Source of the DNA: Pseudomonadota bacterium
GTDB lineage: Bacteria > Desulfobacterota > DSM-4660 > Desulfatiglandales > B25-G16
Length of the DNA stretch: 32,740 nt
Direction of reading: 5' to 3'
NCBI GenBank assembly: GCA_030603345.1
Contig: JAUVXZ010000007.1
Span: forward strand, 1-32,740
Positions 1 through 9,270 of the stretch are shown piece after piece (the first letter of the stretch is position 1; the number at the start of each line of letters is the position of its first letter). The notes under the pieces were generated by a model. It saw only the letters and a list, made by a program, of their open reading frames with translations, was not told the DNA's origin and did no database searches. Both the position numbers and the translations under genes were made by a program.

Positions 1-1
1 C

Positions 2-226
2 CGAGACAAGATCAGCAGATTTGAAAAACCTACACTCGTGATCCACGCAGAGAAAGATCATATTATTCCCCTCCCAGAGGGTCAGGCCCTTTATGATGCC
101 TGCCCGGCTCCGGATAAGAGGCTCCTGATTATTCCCGGTGCTAACCACAACGACATTTTTCTGAGGGGGATGAAGGAATACATGGAAGAAGTGAAGGGTT
201 TAGCAGAGAAAGCTGCAGGGTTGTGA
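2..226 (+). CDS. alpha/beta hydrolase, C-terminal fragment (5' end outside window)
   Basis: Frame is open from base 2 (RDKISRFEKPTLVIHAEKDHIIPLPEGQALYDACP...IPGANHNDIF); the VIHAEKDxIIP...GANHND pattern is typical of the acid/His end of alpha/beta hydrolases. Confidence 0.7.
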   Translation, partial: RDKISRFEKPTLVIHAEKDHIIPLPEGQALYDACPAPDKRLLIIPGANHNDIFLRGMKEYMEEVKGLAEKAAGL

Positions 227-271
227 ATACGGTAGTTCATAGAGTTTTGAGTTCCAGGCGTTTCTGATCAA

Positions 272-508
272 TCAACCAGAGCTTTCTTTCATTGCCTCAT
301 AATACCTTCGGTCGTAGTAAGAGTTAGTGTCCTTGTCAAAGGTGGTCTCGTCCTCATGAATATACTTTTGGCCTTCCCAATTTCCACACGCAAGCACTAC
401 CGCCTCTCCGAGCTCAAATTTTCTACCACAGGCAGGACACCCCTCAACACCGAACGTGTTTAGTTTCTCAAGGTCTATAAGGGTCTTAGGTTTGCGATGG
501 ATTTCCAT
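272..508 (-). CDS. small hypothetical protein with zinc-ribbon-like CPACG motif
   Basis: 78-aa ORF MEIHRKPKTLIDLEKLNTFGVEGCPACGRKFELGEAVVLACGNWEG...; Cys pair plus a later Cys; RBS-like 'aggagc' before the ATG. Confidence 0.5.
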   Translation of the reverse strand: MEIHRKPKTLIDLEKLNTFGVEGCPACGRKFELGEAVVLACGNWEGQKYIHEDETTFDKDTNSYYDRRYYEAMKESSG

Positions 509-527
509 GCATTAGCTCCTTTGTTTA

Positions 528-720
528 TTCGCCTTTGCCCGAATACCCTGCAGTTTGCTGCAGGGATGAAGGGCAAGGTGAACCGCGCCGTAGCTCGTCA
601 GAGCGAAGGCGGGTTTGGCTTTGGCGCAATTCCGCTCTGATATCCCGCAGCTTGCTGCGGAGAGCTTCATTTGTCGTCGTTCACCACTGACCATTTTCGA
701 GAGACGGAACGGTTTCCGTC
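528..720. repeat. cluster of intergenic hairpins / palindromic repeats
   Basis: CCCTGCAG-TTTG-CTGCAGGG inside a longer hairpin closed by CCTTTGCCC/GGGCAAGG; TCAGAGCG (598-605)/CGCTCTGA (633-640); CCGCAG-CTTG-CTGCGG (645-660); GACGGAA-CGGT-TTCCGTC (703-720). Confidence 0.7.
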
Positions 721-757
721 AGGGTTTTTCCGCAGCCCACACAACGGGGTGATCTCC

Positions 758-3700
758 TCAGCGTAATTCAATTTCCCGGTAAGGCAGCCCGAGCTCTCTG
801 GCCAGTGCCTTAAGGTCTTCCTCGAGCGTCGCGGCAGCGCCGTGCTTGTTTTTAACCGGGGTCGTTTTGTCCGCGACTATAAAGATTTGTAATTTGTTCG
901 GATACAGAAACCTAGCTGCGAGATCCTGCAGCTCCTCCTTGGTTGCGCTAAGATAGGCATCTTGGATTCTTTCAAGGGTGTCTAGCGGTTCACCCCGCAG
1001 GTGATAGCGACCGTAAGCCTCCGCCAGTTCAGCCGGGGTATCCACGTTAAAGATAAAGCTATTCAGTGCGTCGAGCCGTTTGAGTTCCAGATCTTCTTGG
1101 GGGACGTCTTTGCGCAGCGAGCTCATAATTTTCAATGTCTCCACAATAGATGTGCTCGTTTTATCGCTCCTGCAGCCGATGTACCCAACCAGTATCCCCG
1201 CATTCCATTTGTAGGTCTGAAAAAACCCGGCGGAATAGACGAGTCCCAGATCATCCCGCAGCCGGGTATACATCAGGGAATCGCTGCCACCGAAAATATC
1301 CGTCAACAGACGCATTTTCCAGAAGTCCGGATGCGTGCGTTTGACGCCGCGCAAGGCGAAAATGATCTGGGACTGAACCTGGCCCGGCTTGGGGATGAGT
1401 GCCATAATGGGCCGGGTGTCCTTTGGATCGCGGAGACCACGCTCAGGCGGTCGGCCTTGAGGGAGTGCTTGAAAGAGCCTCCGCAGGCCTCTCGTGGCCT
1501 TTTCCGGTGAAATGTCGCCTGATATGGCCGCTACCATGTTTGATGGCACGAAATAGGTTCTTAAGAACCGCTTGAGGTCCTCCCCGGTAATAGTTGGGAT
1601 CGTCTTCAAGCCCAGAAGCGGATCACGACCATATGGGTGTCCCTTGAAATGCCATATCATAGCTTCGCGCATGCCCACGGTCTTCGCGTCGCCGCCCTGG
1701 CGCTTGAGTGATACGAGTTCTTGCTCCTTGACAACCTTGACCACCTTGGGATCAAAGGCGGGTCGGGAAAGGATCTCCTCCAGAAGGCTTAGTCCCTTTT
1801 CCCAGTCCTCCTTGATAACCGACAGATGAATAATCGACGCCTCCTCGCCCACGGATACCGATATGCGGACGGCGTTTTCGTCGAGTACCTGTGCCAGCTC
1901 AGGAGGAGAGTAGTCTTGAGTACCTCCCCGGATGAGGGCCCCGTTGAGTATGTCGGTCAAGCCAGTCTTCGCCTCGTCGACATCGACCTCGCCGGCCCTA
2001 ACCAGAATAGCCAGATCGATCAAGGGTAGCTCGCGGTCGAACAAATAGAACATCGTCGTGGTTCCTATTTTAGTGGTCTGAGCCATCGGATAGCCAATTC
2101 TCTTCGGGACTCGATGGAAGGAGAGCGGATGCTTCCAGGCTTCGGGCGTCGGATAGATCGAGGTGTTGCGAAAGGTGTGCGGCCTGGCGATCCTTGTTGC
2201 AGCTGACAGCCCGACGGATCGGATCTCGGTATATGCCTCCGGCGGTTGATCCGGCTCTCCACCTGGGATGACATAGACGCTGGATTGATTCTCGGCTCGA
2301 ATGTATTTTCTCGCTACCTCCATGATATCCTGGGGCCTTACCTCTGCAATTCTTTTCAAGTAATCGATCAGGTACCGCCAGCCCACCTGAGCTTCCAGGG
2401 TTGCCAGGGTGCCGGCAAGCGCTTCGTTGCTTCGCATCCGATCGAGGAATTCGCGCAGGTTCAGTTTTTTGATTCTCTCCAGTTCCCGCGGAGAGACGAG
2501 CTGGTCTTTCAACTTTTCGATTTCAGCTACGAGCAGGTCCTCAAGTTCTTGGCACGCTCTCAGGTAAGCCTGCCGTTTCTCTTCGTCGGTGAGATTCCCC
2601 TTTCTCACCTCAACCGGTTCATTGGGCGAGCCGCCGAGGATGGTCATGCCGGCGTACCGGTTGTCCGGGTTGTAAGCCCATGCCTCGACTGCTAGGCCCT
2701 TGTTAATGATATTTTGTGTCATGCGGGCGCTGCGGCCGACGCTTAAGACCATGGTCATCGCATCAAGCGCATAAAAGTCCTTGGTCCCCATGCGGGCGCT
2801 ATGGAAGCCGATTCTTACCAGGGGCGTACGGGCGCCTTTGAGGAACCGGATGCTTTTGCGGGAGCCCTGCTGCGGGGGTTCGGCGGTTACGGTTTCGGGG
2901 CTCCGGGTGCCGGGGGGATACCGCTCAAAATAGATCTTTGCCAGCCTCTTGGCATCCTCCACTCTCACGTCACCCACCAAAACACAGACGGCGTTCGTCG
3001 GATTATAGTATTCCTGATGAAACGCTACAGCAGCGGTGGTACTGTATTCCTCCATATCGGATTTCCAGCCGATGGTTGGATTACGGTAGGGATGGGCGGT
3101 GTAGGCTGTGGCGTTAAGATCGAGCCATGCAGCTCCGCCCGGGCTGTTGATATAACGGAAGGCCCACTCCCGCTGAACGACCTCCTTCTCAACGTAGAAC
3201 TCCCGCCAGGAGGGCTCGAACAGCTGCTCGCTGACCATCGAGAACCATTGCTCGATCATATCCGACGGCACCGACATCATGTACTGGGTCTGGTCTTTGG
3301 TGGTAAACGCATTAACACCCACGGCACCGTTTTTTCCTAACTGGCTCGAGAAGGCCTGGGGCACATAAATCTTTTGTACTTCGGTTCGAAGCGCGTCCAT
3401 CTCGGCAAGTTTTTCCCCGATCAGCTCCCGGTCCGGATCACGCTTCTGTTGTTCCGCGAGTACCACCTGATAGGCAACTTCAATCCGTTCCTGCAGTTCC
3501 ATGTCCTTTTTTGGGTCCAGGGTACCGAAGTTCTTGGTTCCTTTAAACATCATGTGCTCAAGTAAATGCGCGATGCCGGTCTTGCCGGCTTGCTCGAGCG
3601 CTGAGCCAGCACGTATCGCCACTCGGCAGGCAACTTGCGGAGCAACCGGTCGCTCCACAACTAGAAAAAGCATGCCGTTATCCAGTTGGAACTCCTTGAT

Positions 3701-3796
3701 ATCTAATTTAATCTCTGAAGCAGAATCGGTCGCCAGACACACATTCCAAGTGACCAACAGCAAAAGGCCGATCAAAAGAACCTTGAAAAACCGCAT
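758..3796 (-). CDS. M16 family zinc metallopeptidase, two-domain, secreted
   Basis: 1012-aa ORF with signal peptide and HxxEH motif (HLLEHMMFKGT) plus a second, inactive-type M16 half (FYLFDRELPLIDLAILVRAGEVDV...). Confidence 0.95.
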   Translation of the reverse strand: MRFFKVLLIGLLLLVTWNVCLATDSASEIKLDIKEFQLDNGMLFLVVERPVAPQVACRVAIRAGSALEQAGKTGIAHLLEHMMFKGTKNFGTLDPKKDMELQERIEVAYQVVLAEQQKRDPDRELIGEKLAEMDALRTEVQKIYVPQAFSSQLGKNGAVGVNAFTTKDQTQYMMSVPSDMIEQWFSMVSEQLFEPSWREFYVEKEVVQREWAFRYINSPGGAAWLDLNATAYTAHPYRNPTIGWKSDMEEYSTTAAVAFHQEYYNPTNAVCVLVGDVRVEDAKRLAKIYFERYPPGTRSPETVTAEPPQQGSRKSIRFLKGARTPLVRIGFHSARMGTKDFYALDAMTMVLSVGRSARMTQNIINKGLAVEAWAYNPDNRYAGMTILGGSPNEPVEVRKGNLTDEEKRQAYLRACQELEDLLVAEIEKLKDQLVSPRELERIKKLNLREFLDRMRSNEALAGTLATLEAQVGWRYLIDYLKRIAEVRPQDIMEVARKYIRAENQSSVYVIPGGEPDQPPEAYTEIRSVGLSAATRIARPHTFRNTSIYPTPEAWKHPLSFHRVPKRIGYPMAQTTKIGTTTMFYLFDRELPLIDLAILVRAGEVDVDEAKTGLTDILNGALIRGGTQDYSPPELAQVLDENAVRISVSVGEEASIIHLSVIKEDWEKGLSLLEEILSRPAFDPKVVKVVKEQELVSLKRQGGDAKTVGMREAMIWHFKGHPYGRDPLLGLKTIPTITGEDLKRFLRTYFVPSNMVAAISGDISPEKATRGLRRLFQALPQGRPPERGLRDPKDTRPIMALIPKPGQVQSQIIFALRGVKRTHPDFWKMRLLTDIFGGSDSLMYTRLRDDLGLVYSAGFFQTYKWNAGILVGYIGCRSDKTSTSIVETLKIMSSLRKDVPQEDLELKRLDALNSFIFNVDTPAELAEAYGRYHLRGEPLDTLERIQDAYLSATKEELQDLAARFLYPNKLQIFIVADKTTPVKNKHGAAATLEEDLKALARELGLPYREIELR

Positions 3797-4299
3797 GGCT
3801 GTCTCCTCCCGTCTCGTTCTGTTTTGGAATTAGAATCGGAATTCTCTCTAATTTCCCTTGATCCTGTTTGTCCGGTATGTAATTCACTGCTATGCCACAT
3901 ATGATTCAAAACAATCCTTCAAGTGGCCGGATTCGATTTGCGGCATTTTTCTGTAGCGTTGCTCTTTACCATAATAATCACAATTTGCAGGAAGTAAAAT
4001 ATCAAATGAGGATCTGCTTGCTTTTTTCTGCAGCGCAGGTCCTGAGGAACTGATTTGAGGTGATTTTATACCTAAGGCATATACAGTCCTGCAAGAATGA
4101 AAGTACTTGCGTGCGGTGTAGCAGTCGCGTTACAGTTGTGGCAAATGTTGCTTGCCCATATCCTTAACCTATCGACATCTATTGGGTGTCTCTCTTTCGC
4201 GAGTGTTTTTATCAACCCGAGATCTCTTTTTGCATGAAATGAGAATACCCTTGTTGAAAGGTCAAACATCGGATGGGTTAGTGAGCGTGCGATAGCAAT

Positions 4300-5178
4300 A
4301 TGAATCCGTTTGCAATAGTGCTGATTCTTGTTTCCACCTTTATGCATGCTGGTTGGAACCTGCTTGCTCGGTATCGAAGGTCTGAAGCCATCTTCTTCAG
4401 CAGGATGCTCATGGTGGTGGTTGTGGCCGGCTTTGCGCCAGGCGTTCTGAGTGAAGCCCTAACACATTCCCTTACCCCTAAGGCTTGGCTATGTGTAACT
4501 GGATCAGGATGTTTTTGTGGGCTGTACTTTTTCGGTCTTGCTCGGGCATACGGGTCTTCAGACTTTACAACAGTGTATCCTGTAGCTCGGGCTATGCCGG
4601 TGTTTTTGGTTGCCATGGGCGATGTTTTACGGGGAATCTATCCGACAGCAATTGGCTGGGTGGGGATGTTGTTGGTTGTTTTTGGCTGTTTTCTCGCCCC
4701 CCTCTATTCTTTCTGTGACTTTGGAGTCCGTTCATATTTCAACCGAACGAGTCTCTGGATGCTTCTTACCGCAATGGGCACAGTCGGCTATACCCTTCTG
4801 GACAAGATTGCCTCGGAAGCGGTTCGGCAAGGCCCGGGTACAGCCGCTCGATACGGATACATTTACTTCCTCATGTCCTTTGGGGCCTATGCGGTCTTGT
4901 TGCGCATTTTCAAAGTGGGGGGGCAAAATCCAGATTCAGTCGGTTGGCGGTTTCCTTTTTATGCTGCGTGTCTGACGTTTGGTGCGTATTGGCTCATACT
5001 CTGGGCCTATCAATTGAGCCAGTATGCCAGCTACATTGTGGCTTTCAGACAGTTTAGTATTGTCATTGGTGTGATCTTAGGATTCATCATCTACAAAGAA
5101 CAGGGAGTGGCGGTTCGTCTCGCAGGTACACTTATGATCACCTTTGGCTTGGTGATCATCGGCTTATGCGGTGGTTGA
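4300..5178 (+). CDS. EamA/DMT-family transporter
   Basis: 292 aa, about 10 hydrophobic segments, DMT-like ends (FMHAGWNLLARY ... AGTLMITFGLVIIGL). Confidence 0.82.
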   Translation: MNPFAIVLILVSTFMHAGWNLLARYRRSEAIFFSRMLMVVVVAGFAPGVLSEALTHSLTPKAWLCVTGSGCFCGLYFFGLARAYGSSDFTTVYPVARAMPVFLVAMGDVLRGIYPTAIGWVGMLLVVFGCFLAPLYSFCDFGVRSYFNRTSLWMLLTAMGTVGYTLLDKIASEAVRQGPGTAARYGYIYFLMSFGAYAVLLRIFKVGGQNPDSVGWRFPFYAACLTFGAYWLILWAYQLSQYASYIVAFRQFSIVIGVILGFIIYKEQGVAVRLAGTLMITFGLVIIGLCGG

Positions 5179-5212
5179 GAGTGGGGACTAGCGCAAGAAA
5201 TGAGAGGGCCAG

Positions 5213-6227
5213 ATGCGGATCACAGTGCTCTATGACAATACGGTTTACAGACAAGACCTAACTGCTGACTGGGGATTTTCGTGCTTGGTGGAAATACTCC
5301 CTCAAGGCGGGAGAAAAATCCTTTTTGACACTGGAGCGAAGGGGTCCATACTGCTTTCCAACATGGACAAGCTGAACATTGATCCGCGCTCAATTGATGA
5401 GGTCTTTATTTCTCACGCCCATTTTGATCATGTGGGTGGGCTCTCGGCCTTTCTCAATGTGAAAAGTGATGTGACCATTTATGTTCCCCGTTCGATCAGG
5501 GGAGTACATGGTGTAAATAGGGTAGTGTCAGTGAGTGAACCTTTGAAAATCCATGAAGACGTTTTTTCAACAGGTGAACTTGACTCCATAGAGCAATCCA
5601 TGGCAGTTAAAACAGATAAAGGAGCAGCGTTACTTAATCCCTCAAACCATCCCGCAGTAGCGGGGTAGTCCCAGCTCTGCCATGCGTGTTAGATAGTGAT
5701 TTGTGATGCCCTATGGAATAAAGTTCAAATGACAAAATCCAAATGTCAAATCAAATCCAAAACCCCAATGTCAAAAAGGTTTTCCAAAACGATCAGTTAT
5801 TTATCTTTTTCCCATTGTGCATCTTCACCACTGTAGGCTGCGTTTGAATTAATGGGTGCAGATATATTTATTAGCATTTGTCATTTGACATTCACTTGAA
5901 ATTTGGGCTTTGACCTTTGTTATTTGAATTCATTTTATTTACATATTTGGACCCTTCTAGGGTCACCATTCAAGCCACCCCTTTTAGGGGTGGTAGTTGA
6001 CTGTAGGGTGCTCCCATCCGAAGATGGCGCACATTCTTGGAGCAGCGTCACAATTTGATAAGGTGTATGCGATTGTTGGTGGTCTGCACGGATTCAGTGA
6101 CTTTGATTTGTTTAGAGATTTTGAACTGATTTGCCCTGCCCACTGTACCCAACATAAAGCAAAAATAAGGTCTCTATTCCCGGAGAAGTATATTGATGGT
6201 GGAGTAGGGAAAATAATCGTGTTATAA
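5213..6227 (+). pseudogene. MBL-fold metallo-hydrolase interrupted by a repeat insertion
   Basis: 5213-5668 encodes the N-terminal half (LFDTGAKGSILLSNMDKL...VFISHAHFDHVGGL...); 5997-6227 resumes in another frame with the C-terminal half (TVGCSHPKMAHIL...VYAIVGGLHGF...ICPAHCTQHKA). Coding similarity breaks near 'VKTDKG' (about 5625) and resumes near 5997. Confidence 0.85.
5640..5994. mobile_element. repeat insertion (copy A of the TTTGANN/CAAANNN family) inside the MBL-fold gene
   Basis: Inverted arms 'AGTTCAAATGACAAAATCCAAATGTCAAATCAAATCC' (about 5722-5778) and 'CATTTGTCATTTGACATTCACTTGAAATTTGGGCTTTGACC...TATTTGAATTC' (about 5875-5931), with hairpins CCCGC-agta-GCGGG at the left and GACCCT-tct-AGGGTC plus CCACCCCT-ttt-AGGGGTGG at the right. 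Confidence 0.75.
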
Positions 6228-6329
6228 GCAATACGAGGCCCGCAGTCTCATCTCGTTTTGTTGTCGTCTTTAACACCCCATAGGTTAGCCCTATTGTGTG
6301 GCATCTAAAGGCTTACTCTACGGGGTGAA

Positions 6330-6350
6330 TTTGACATTTGAGCTTTGAGA
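6330..6350. repeat. short partial copy (E) of the TTTGANN heptad repeat
   Basis: TTTGACATTTGAGCTTTGAGA matches copies C/D at 18652 and 23065. Confidence 0.6.
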
Positions 6351-6433
6351 TCTAATATTGAGTAACTCGGTTTCTATAATATCCGCACATCCTCTGGGGG
6401 GGGGTTCACCTGCATCGCTTTGAAATCTAGCTC

Positions 6434-8788
6434 TTGTTGCTGGAAGCCATGAGGCGATTCCAAAAGGTAATCTATGTGCACACACTGGACAGGGTGATGC
6501 CCGCGCGGAAAAGATACTTGAACACGTTTTTGCTGATCTTGACCACTGGAGCTATGTGCTTAAATGTATGGTTGGTGACTGGCATAACGCTTGCGCAGGA
6601 ACTAAAAAAACCAGAAGAAGCGAGGGAACTTATGAAAAAGCGGGAAAGTGACCCGAGAATATCCCAGAAACCTGAATCAATGCCGGAGAAAGAGTACCAT
6701 AACAAATTGATATCTGAGAAAAGCCCCTACCTGCTCCAGCATGCGCATAATCCAGTAAAATGGTATCCATGGGGGCCAGAGGCATTCCGACTGGCGCAAA
6801 AGAAAGATAAGCCTATTTTTCTCTCCATTGGCTATTCGACCTGCCACTGGTGCCATGTAATGGAGCATGAGTCATTTGAGGACCCTGAAGTTGCAAAATT
6901 AATGAATGATGTATTTGTCTCCATTAAGGTAGACCGGGAGGAGCGACCTGACATAGACAGCGTCTATATGATGGTATGTCAGATGCTGACCGGGAGTGGA
7001 GGATGGCCCCTTACCATCCTTATGACACCAGACAAAAAACCGTTTTATGCTGCCACCTACATTCCCAAGGAGACGAGATTCGGACGCATCGGGATGGTAG
7101 ACCTGATCCCCCGTGTAAAGGAGATGTGGACGACACGACGCTCTGAAATGTTGAACTCAGCCAACCAAATTACCGAATCTATTTCTGCAGCCTCACGGGA
7201 GATGTCGCCGGGCGCAACCGGTGAAGCACTGGATGAATCTACCCTGAACCTTACCTATGAGCAGCTTTCCATGCGGTTTGACGAGCAGTACGGTGGTTTT
7301 GGGAGCGCTCCCAGATTTCCTACTCCCCACAACCTGCTTTTCCTATTGCGCTACTGGAGGCGCAGCGGTGATGAGGGGGCTTTGGAGATGGTTGAAAAAA
7401 CGCTTCAGGAGATGCGGCGAGGTGGCATCTACGACCATGTCGGGTTTGGGTTTCACCGCTACTCTACTGATTCTCGATGGCTTGTACCACATTTTGAAAA
7501 GATGCTCTACGATCAGGCTCTGTTGGCCATGGCCTACACTGAGGCCTATCAAGCAACTGGAAAAAAAAAATACGAAGAAACGGCACGGGAGATTTTCACC
7601 TATGTTTTGCGGGATATGATGCAACCGGAGGGAGGGTTCTACTCGGCTGAGGACGCTGACAGCGAAGGCGTTGAAGGAAAGTATTATGTGTGGACGTATA
7701 AGGAAGCGCAACAAGTACTTGCACCGGAAGAAGCAACTCTGATTGTCAAGGTATTCAACATCAGAAAAGACGGCAATTTTATGGAACAGCCAACCAGAGA
7801 GGGGACAGGGAGCAATATCTTACATCTGAGAAAATCAGTCAAAGAACTCGCATCTGACCTGAAGGTGTCTGAGGAAGCCCTTCAGAAGCGACTGAAAGCA
7901 ATACGGCAGAAGCTATTTGACTACCGCGAGAAACGAGTCCATCCGCATAAGGACGATAAGGTCTTGACCGATTGGAATGGCCTCATGATCGCCGCACTTG
8001 CAAAAGGGGCACAGGTTTTTGAGGAATCTGAGTATGCTGAAGCTGCCGAGCGTGCTGTAGATTTCATCCTCAAAACGATGCGTACTCCTCGTGGGAGACT
8101 CCTTCATCGCCACCGGGATGGCCAGGCTGGCATACCAGCTCATATAGATGATTATGCCTTCCTGATTTGGGGACTGTTGGAGCTTTACGAGGCTACCTTT
8201 AGGGTGGGCTACCTTGAAACTGCTCTCGACTTGAACAAGGATTTAATAAAACATTTTTGGGATGAAGATGGTGGCGGATTTTACTTCACAGCAAACGACA
8301 GCGAAAAACTCCTGGTTCGCCACAAGGAGGTCTACGATGGCGCCATTCCATCGGGAAATTCGGTGGCCATGTTAAACCTGCTGCGCCTTGGACGGCTCAC
8401 TGCCAAATCGGATTTAGAGGAGAAGGCAGCAACAATTGGAAAGGTTTTTTCTGAAAGCATCAGTGAATCCCCATCTGCTCACACCCAGCTCATGGCAGCG
8501 GTCGACTTTGGCATAGGGCCTTCCTACGAGGTGGTAATTGTCGGTAACTCGAAGGCAAAGGATACCAAAGAGATGGTACAAGCCCTCCACACACACTTTA
8601 TACCCAACAAGGTAGTACTTCTCCGCCCCACTGACCAAGAAGCGCCCGGTATTGAACGTCTTGCGAAGTTTACGAAATATCAAACCAGCATTGATAACAG
8701 AGCCACTGCCTATGTTTGTGTCAACTACAACTGCAAGCTTCCAACAACCGATAAAGGTAAGATGTTGGAGTTACTCAAATTGAATTGA
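6434..8788 (+). CDS. DUF255 / thioredoxin-domain protein (YyaL/SSP411-like), probable start at 6497
   Basis: [29 protein letters not shown]...[24 protein letters not shown]...[12 protein letters not shown] is a family signature; an internal ATG at 6497 gives a better signal peptide ([18 protein letters not shown]...). Confidence 0.95.
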   Translation: MLLEAMRRFQKVIYVHTLDRVMPARKRYLNTFLLILTTGAMCLNVWLVTGITLAQELKKPEEARELMKKRESDPRISQKPESMPEKEYHNKLISEKSPYLLQHAHNPVKWYPWGPEAFRLAQKKDKPIFLSIGYSTCHWCHVMEHESFEDPEVAKLMNDVFVSIKVDREERPDIDSVYMMVCQMLTGSGGWPLTILMTPDKKPFYAATYIPKETRFGRIGMVDLIPRVKEMWTTRRSEMLNSANQITESISAASREMSPGATGEALDESTLNLTYEQLSMRFDEQYGGFGSAPRFPTPHNLLFLLRYWRRSGDEGALEMVEKTLQEMRRGGIYDHVGFGFHRYSTDSRWLVPHFEKMLYDQALLAMAYTEAYQATGKKKYEETAREIFTYVLRDMMQPEGGFYSAEDADSEGVEGKYYVWTYKEAQQVLAPEEATLIVKVFNIRKDGNFMEQPTREGTGSNILHLRKSVKELASDLKVSEEALQKRLKAIRQKLFDYREKRVHPHKDDKVLTDWNGLMIAALAKGAQVFEESEYAEAAERAVDFILKTMRTPRGRLLHRHRDGQAGIPAHIDDYAFLIWGLLELYEATFRVGYLETALDLNKDLIKHFWDEDGGGFYFTANDSEKLLVRHKEVYDGAIPSGNSVAMLNLLRLGRLTAKSDLEEKAATIGKVFSESISESPSAHTQLMAAVDFGIGPSYEVVIVGNSKAKDTKEMVQALHTHFIPNKVVLLRPTDQEAPGIERLAKFTKYQTSIDNRATAYVCVNYNCKLPTTDKGKMLELLKLN

Positions 8789-8789
8789 G

Positions 8790-8875
8790 GAATTGGAATT
8801 TAGGCCTGCCCGCCATCGCGAGCCGCTCAGGCGAGGCGGGCGGGGATTTAGGAATTGAGGGATTAGGGATTATAA
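8790..8875. repeat. octamer-type AGGRATTN repeat with embedded GCCTGCCCGCC...GGCGGGCGGGG palindrome
   Basis: 'ttgaggaattggaatttaGGCCTGCCCGCCATCGCGAGCCGCTCAGGCGAGGCGGGCGGGGatttaggaattgagggattaggg'; related (inverted) sequence at 19515-19623 and related palindrome at about 28000-28040. Confidence 0.75.
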
Positions 8876-8888
8876 TCCTACAACGGCA

Positions 8889-8963
8889 CTTTGGTTGAGA
8901 AGTCATTCTGAGTGATCTCGCCCCGGGAGAGCGAAGAATCTACGATTTACGGGCAGATACTAG
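8889..8963 (+). repeat. ~75-bp dispersed direct repeat, copy 1
   Basis: CTTTGGTTGAGAAGTCATTCTGAGTGATCTCGCCCCGGGAGAGCGAAGAATCTACGATTTACGGGCAGATACTAG; near-identical at 27873-27950. Confidence 0.85.
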
Positions 8964-9039
8964 CCGTCTATATAACCCAAGATCTTAAAATTTATCCGCC
9001 AGACTTCGGGCGGATTAATGTCAAGTTTTTGCTGGTTTA

Positions 9040-9190
9040 TTAGGGTAACGGTTAGGGTAACGAAGCCCGTATCGGCAACGGTCAAGGTAACGTGGAAATA
9101 AAAAGACTAATGACGTTACCGAAAAACGAAACGGGCATCCCCGACAGTATAGTCGGGACAGGCTCCACCGTAACCCATAAACGTTACTCA
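9040..9190. repeat. structured intergenic region with GTAACG/CGTTAC iterations
   Basis: Tandem TTAGGGTAACG x2 (9040-9062), GTAACG at 9087, CGTTAC at 9114 and 9182; internal hairpin CCCGAC-agtata-GTCGGG. Confidence 0.5.
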
Positions 9191-9270
9191 GTATTTCGTA
9201 TTTTCCTACTGACATCGTATCTTGTCGGTTTGAGGCGGAGCTTCGGTAGTCTTTCAGAAAGGTGATAAGT

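Noticed and set aside
1001-3340. Long plus-strand ORFs (1001-1510, 2246-2695, 2801-3340) antisense to the M16 peptidase gene
   Set aside because: Compositional shadow ORFs opposite a clear 1012-aa peptidase; translations resemble no protein family.
4072-4616. Minus-strand ORFs 4072-4347 and 4278-4616
   Set aside because: No recognisable motifs; one overlaps the EamA gene antisense; insufficient support.
9040-9062. TTAGGG..TTAGGG telomere-like motif
   Set aside because: Only two units, part of a GTAACG-type intergenic repeat in a bacterial sequence; not a telomere.
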